In this document: one piece after another, positions 14,925 through 15,388 of the stretch | How the letters are laid out: every line of letters begins with the position of its first letter | How positions within the stretch are numbered: the stretch's first letter is position 1 | Source of the DNA: Planctomycetaceae bacterium | GTDB taxonomy: Bacteria > Planctomycetota > Planctomycetia > Pirellulales > UBA1268 | Length of the DNA stretch: 15,388 bases | Direction: 5' to 3' | NCBI GenBank assembly: GCA_947453875.1 | Contig: CANGIH010000009.1 | Span: 1 to 15,388 of the forward strand | Translations under genes and position numbers: made by a program | The notes under the pieces: generated by a model | What the model was told of the DNA's origin: nothing | The model's database searches: none | The model's input: only the letters and a program-made list of their open reading frames with translations

Positions 14925-14994
14925 CCCGGTTTGTCCGGGGCCGCGCCAGGTCGCCACCGATCCCCCCTCGACGAGTCGGGAAGATCGGCGGCGG
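14925..14994 (+). promoter_or_regulatory. Structured accB leader
   Basis: Two hairpins lie between the candidate promoter and accB. The first is CCCGG-tttgt-CCGGG (14925-14939). The second is a long stem pairing 14951-14962 with 14983-14994: CCGATC with GATCGG, one A/C mismatch, then GCC/GGC extended by a C-G pair and a terminal T-G wobble, with a 20-base apical region that can itself fold. I do not recognise a known riboswitch class. Autoregulation of accB at the RNA level is known in E. coli but by a different arrangement. Function here is a guess. Confidence 0.4.
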
Positions 14995-15060
14995 ATTCCA
15001 TTGCCAGCCCACCGACCGCAGCCACCCGACTGGTTGCCAGCCATCAGACAGGCAAGCCTC

Positions 15061-15388
15061 ATGAGCGCGGCACACAAGCCCGACGACATTTTCAACGAGA
15101 AGCGGGTCCGCCGGTTGATCGCGCTGATGAAGAAGCACGATCTGGCGGAGATCGATCTCAAGCGTGCCGACCAGCGGGTGCGGATCAAGCGGGGTGGCGA
15201 TGTTGTCATCGCCCCTTCCGCCTCCGCCCCCCGCGTCGCGTCCGCCGCGGCACCGGCAGCTGAAACGGCCCCGGCAGCCGACTCCAAGATGGTGATGATC
15301 ACCAGCCCCATGGTCGGCACCTTCTACCGGGCCAGCGGGCCCGACGCCGCCCCCTTCATCAAGGTTGGCGACCGCATCGGTCCGGAGA
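15061..15388 (+). CDS. accB: Biotin carboxyl carrier protein of ACC, partial
   Basis: 5' part (109 codons) of the biotin carboxyl carrier subunit of acetyl-CoA carboxylase, cut by the window edge. The N-terminus IFNEKRVRRLIALMKKHDLA (10-29) then EIDLKRADQRVRIKRGG (30-46) is the typical BCCP N-terminal region. An Ala/Pro-rich linker (about 50-75) follows, then ITSPMVGTFYRASGPDAAPF (80-99), the start of the biotinyl domain. The biotinylation motif A/V-M-K-M lies beyond the edge. The ATG has AGG at 15050-15052, 8 bases upstream. In most bacteria accC follows directly, which cannot be checked here. It starts fatty-acid synthesis by carrying the carboxyl group between biotin carboxylase and carboxyltransferase. 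Confidence 0.95.
   Translation, partial: MSAAHKPDDIFNEKRVRRLIALMKKHDLAEIDLKRADQRVRIKRGGDVVIAPSASAPRVASAAAPAAETAPAADSKMVMITSPMVGTFYRASGPDAAPFIKVGDRIGPE

Noticed and set aside
14775..15263. 162-codon plus-strand frame across the nnrD-accB gap
   Set aside because: No motif; it overlaps the promoter-like region and the clear accB N-terminus in another frame.

Overview
The window is about 15.4 kb of very GC-rich, gene-dense bacterial chromosome with no RNA genes, CRISPR arrays, insertion sequences or phage genes that I can see. The gene content (L-fuconate dehydratase, a Ppx/GppA phosphatase with a C-terminal HD-like region, a short secreted Pro/Gly-rich protein of no known family, several weak Shine-Dalgarno sequences and GTG/TTG starts) suggests a member of the Planctomycetota. 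That assignment is inference; no phylogenetic marker is present.

Layout. (1) A PaiA-like GNAT acetyltransferase (70-636, +) faces a leftward block. (2) The leftward block (5015 to 751, -) reads ribF (FAD synthetase/flavokinase), nrnA (DHH-family oligoribonuclease/pAp phosphatase), fucD (L-fuconate dehydratase), then a small helical protein overlapping a nucleotidyltransferase-fold protein, which looks like a possible toxin-antitoxin-type pair. (3) Divergent from ribF is ppx (5201-6841, +), followed by a strongly structured non-coding stretch and a small secreted protein (7040-7498, +). (4) 7601-13866 (+) holds the most coherent system: the four-gene ATP-dependent DNA ligase-associated repair cassette, in the order beta-lactamase-fold exonuclease, ATP-dependent DNA ligase, Lhr-type DExH helicase, metallophosphoesterase PdeM. 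The first three genes overlap by 4 bp at each junction. (5) nnrD (NAD(P)H-hydrate dehydratase, -) converges on pdeM. Its frame is broken at a nine-base homopolymer, and removing one base restores the family sequence. (6) accB (biotin carboxyl carrier protein, +) starts at 15061 behind a long, hairpin-rich leader and runs off the right edge.

How the genes work together. The ligase cassette can be read as a DNA repair pathway: the helicase exposes or unwinds ends, the two nucleases process them and the ligase seals. The ligase ends in a pentapeptide resembling a beta-clamp-binding motif, which could link the cassette to the replisome. ribF and nrnA are close neighbours in the infB/rbfA/truB translation cluster of many bacteria, so this leftward operon may be a remnant of that cluster into which fucD has been inserted. 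The best candidates for something undescribed are the small-protein/nucleotidyltransferase pair (751-1564), the hairpin array after ppx (6849-6957) with the secreted protein beside it, and the structured accB leader.
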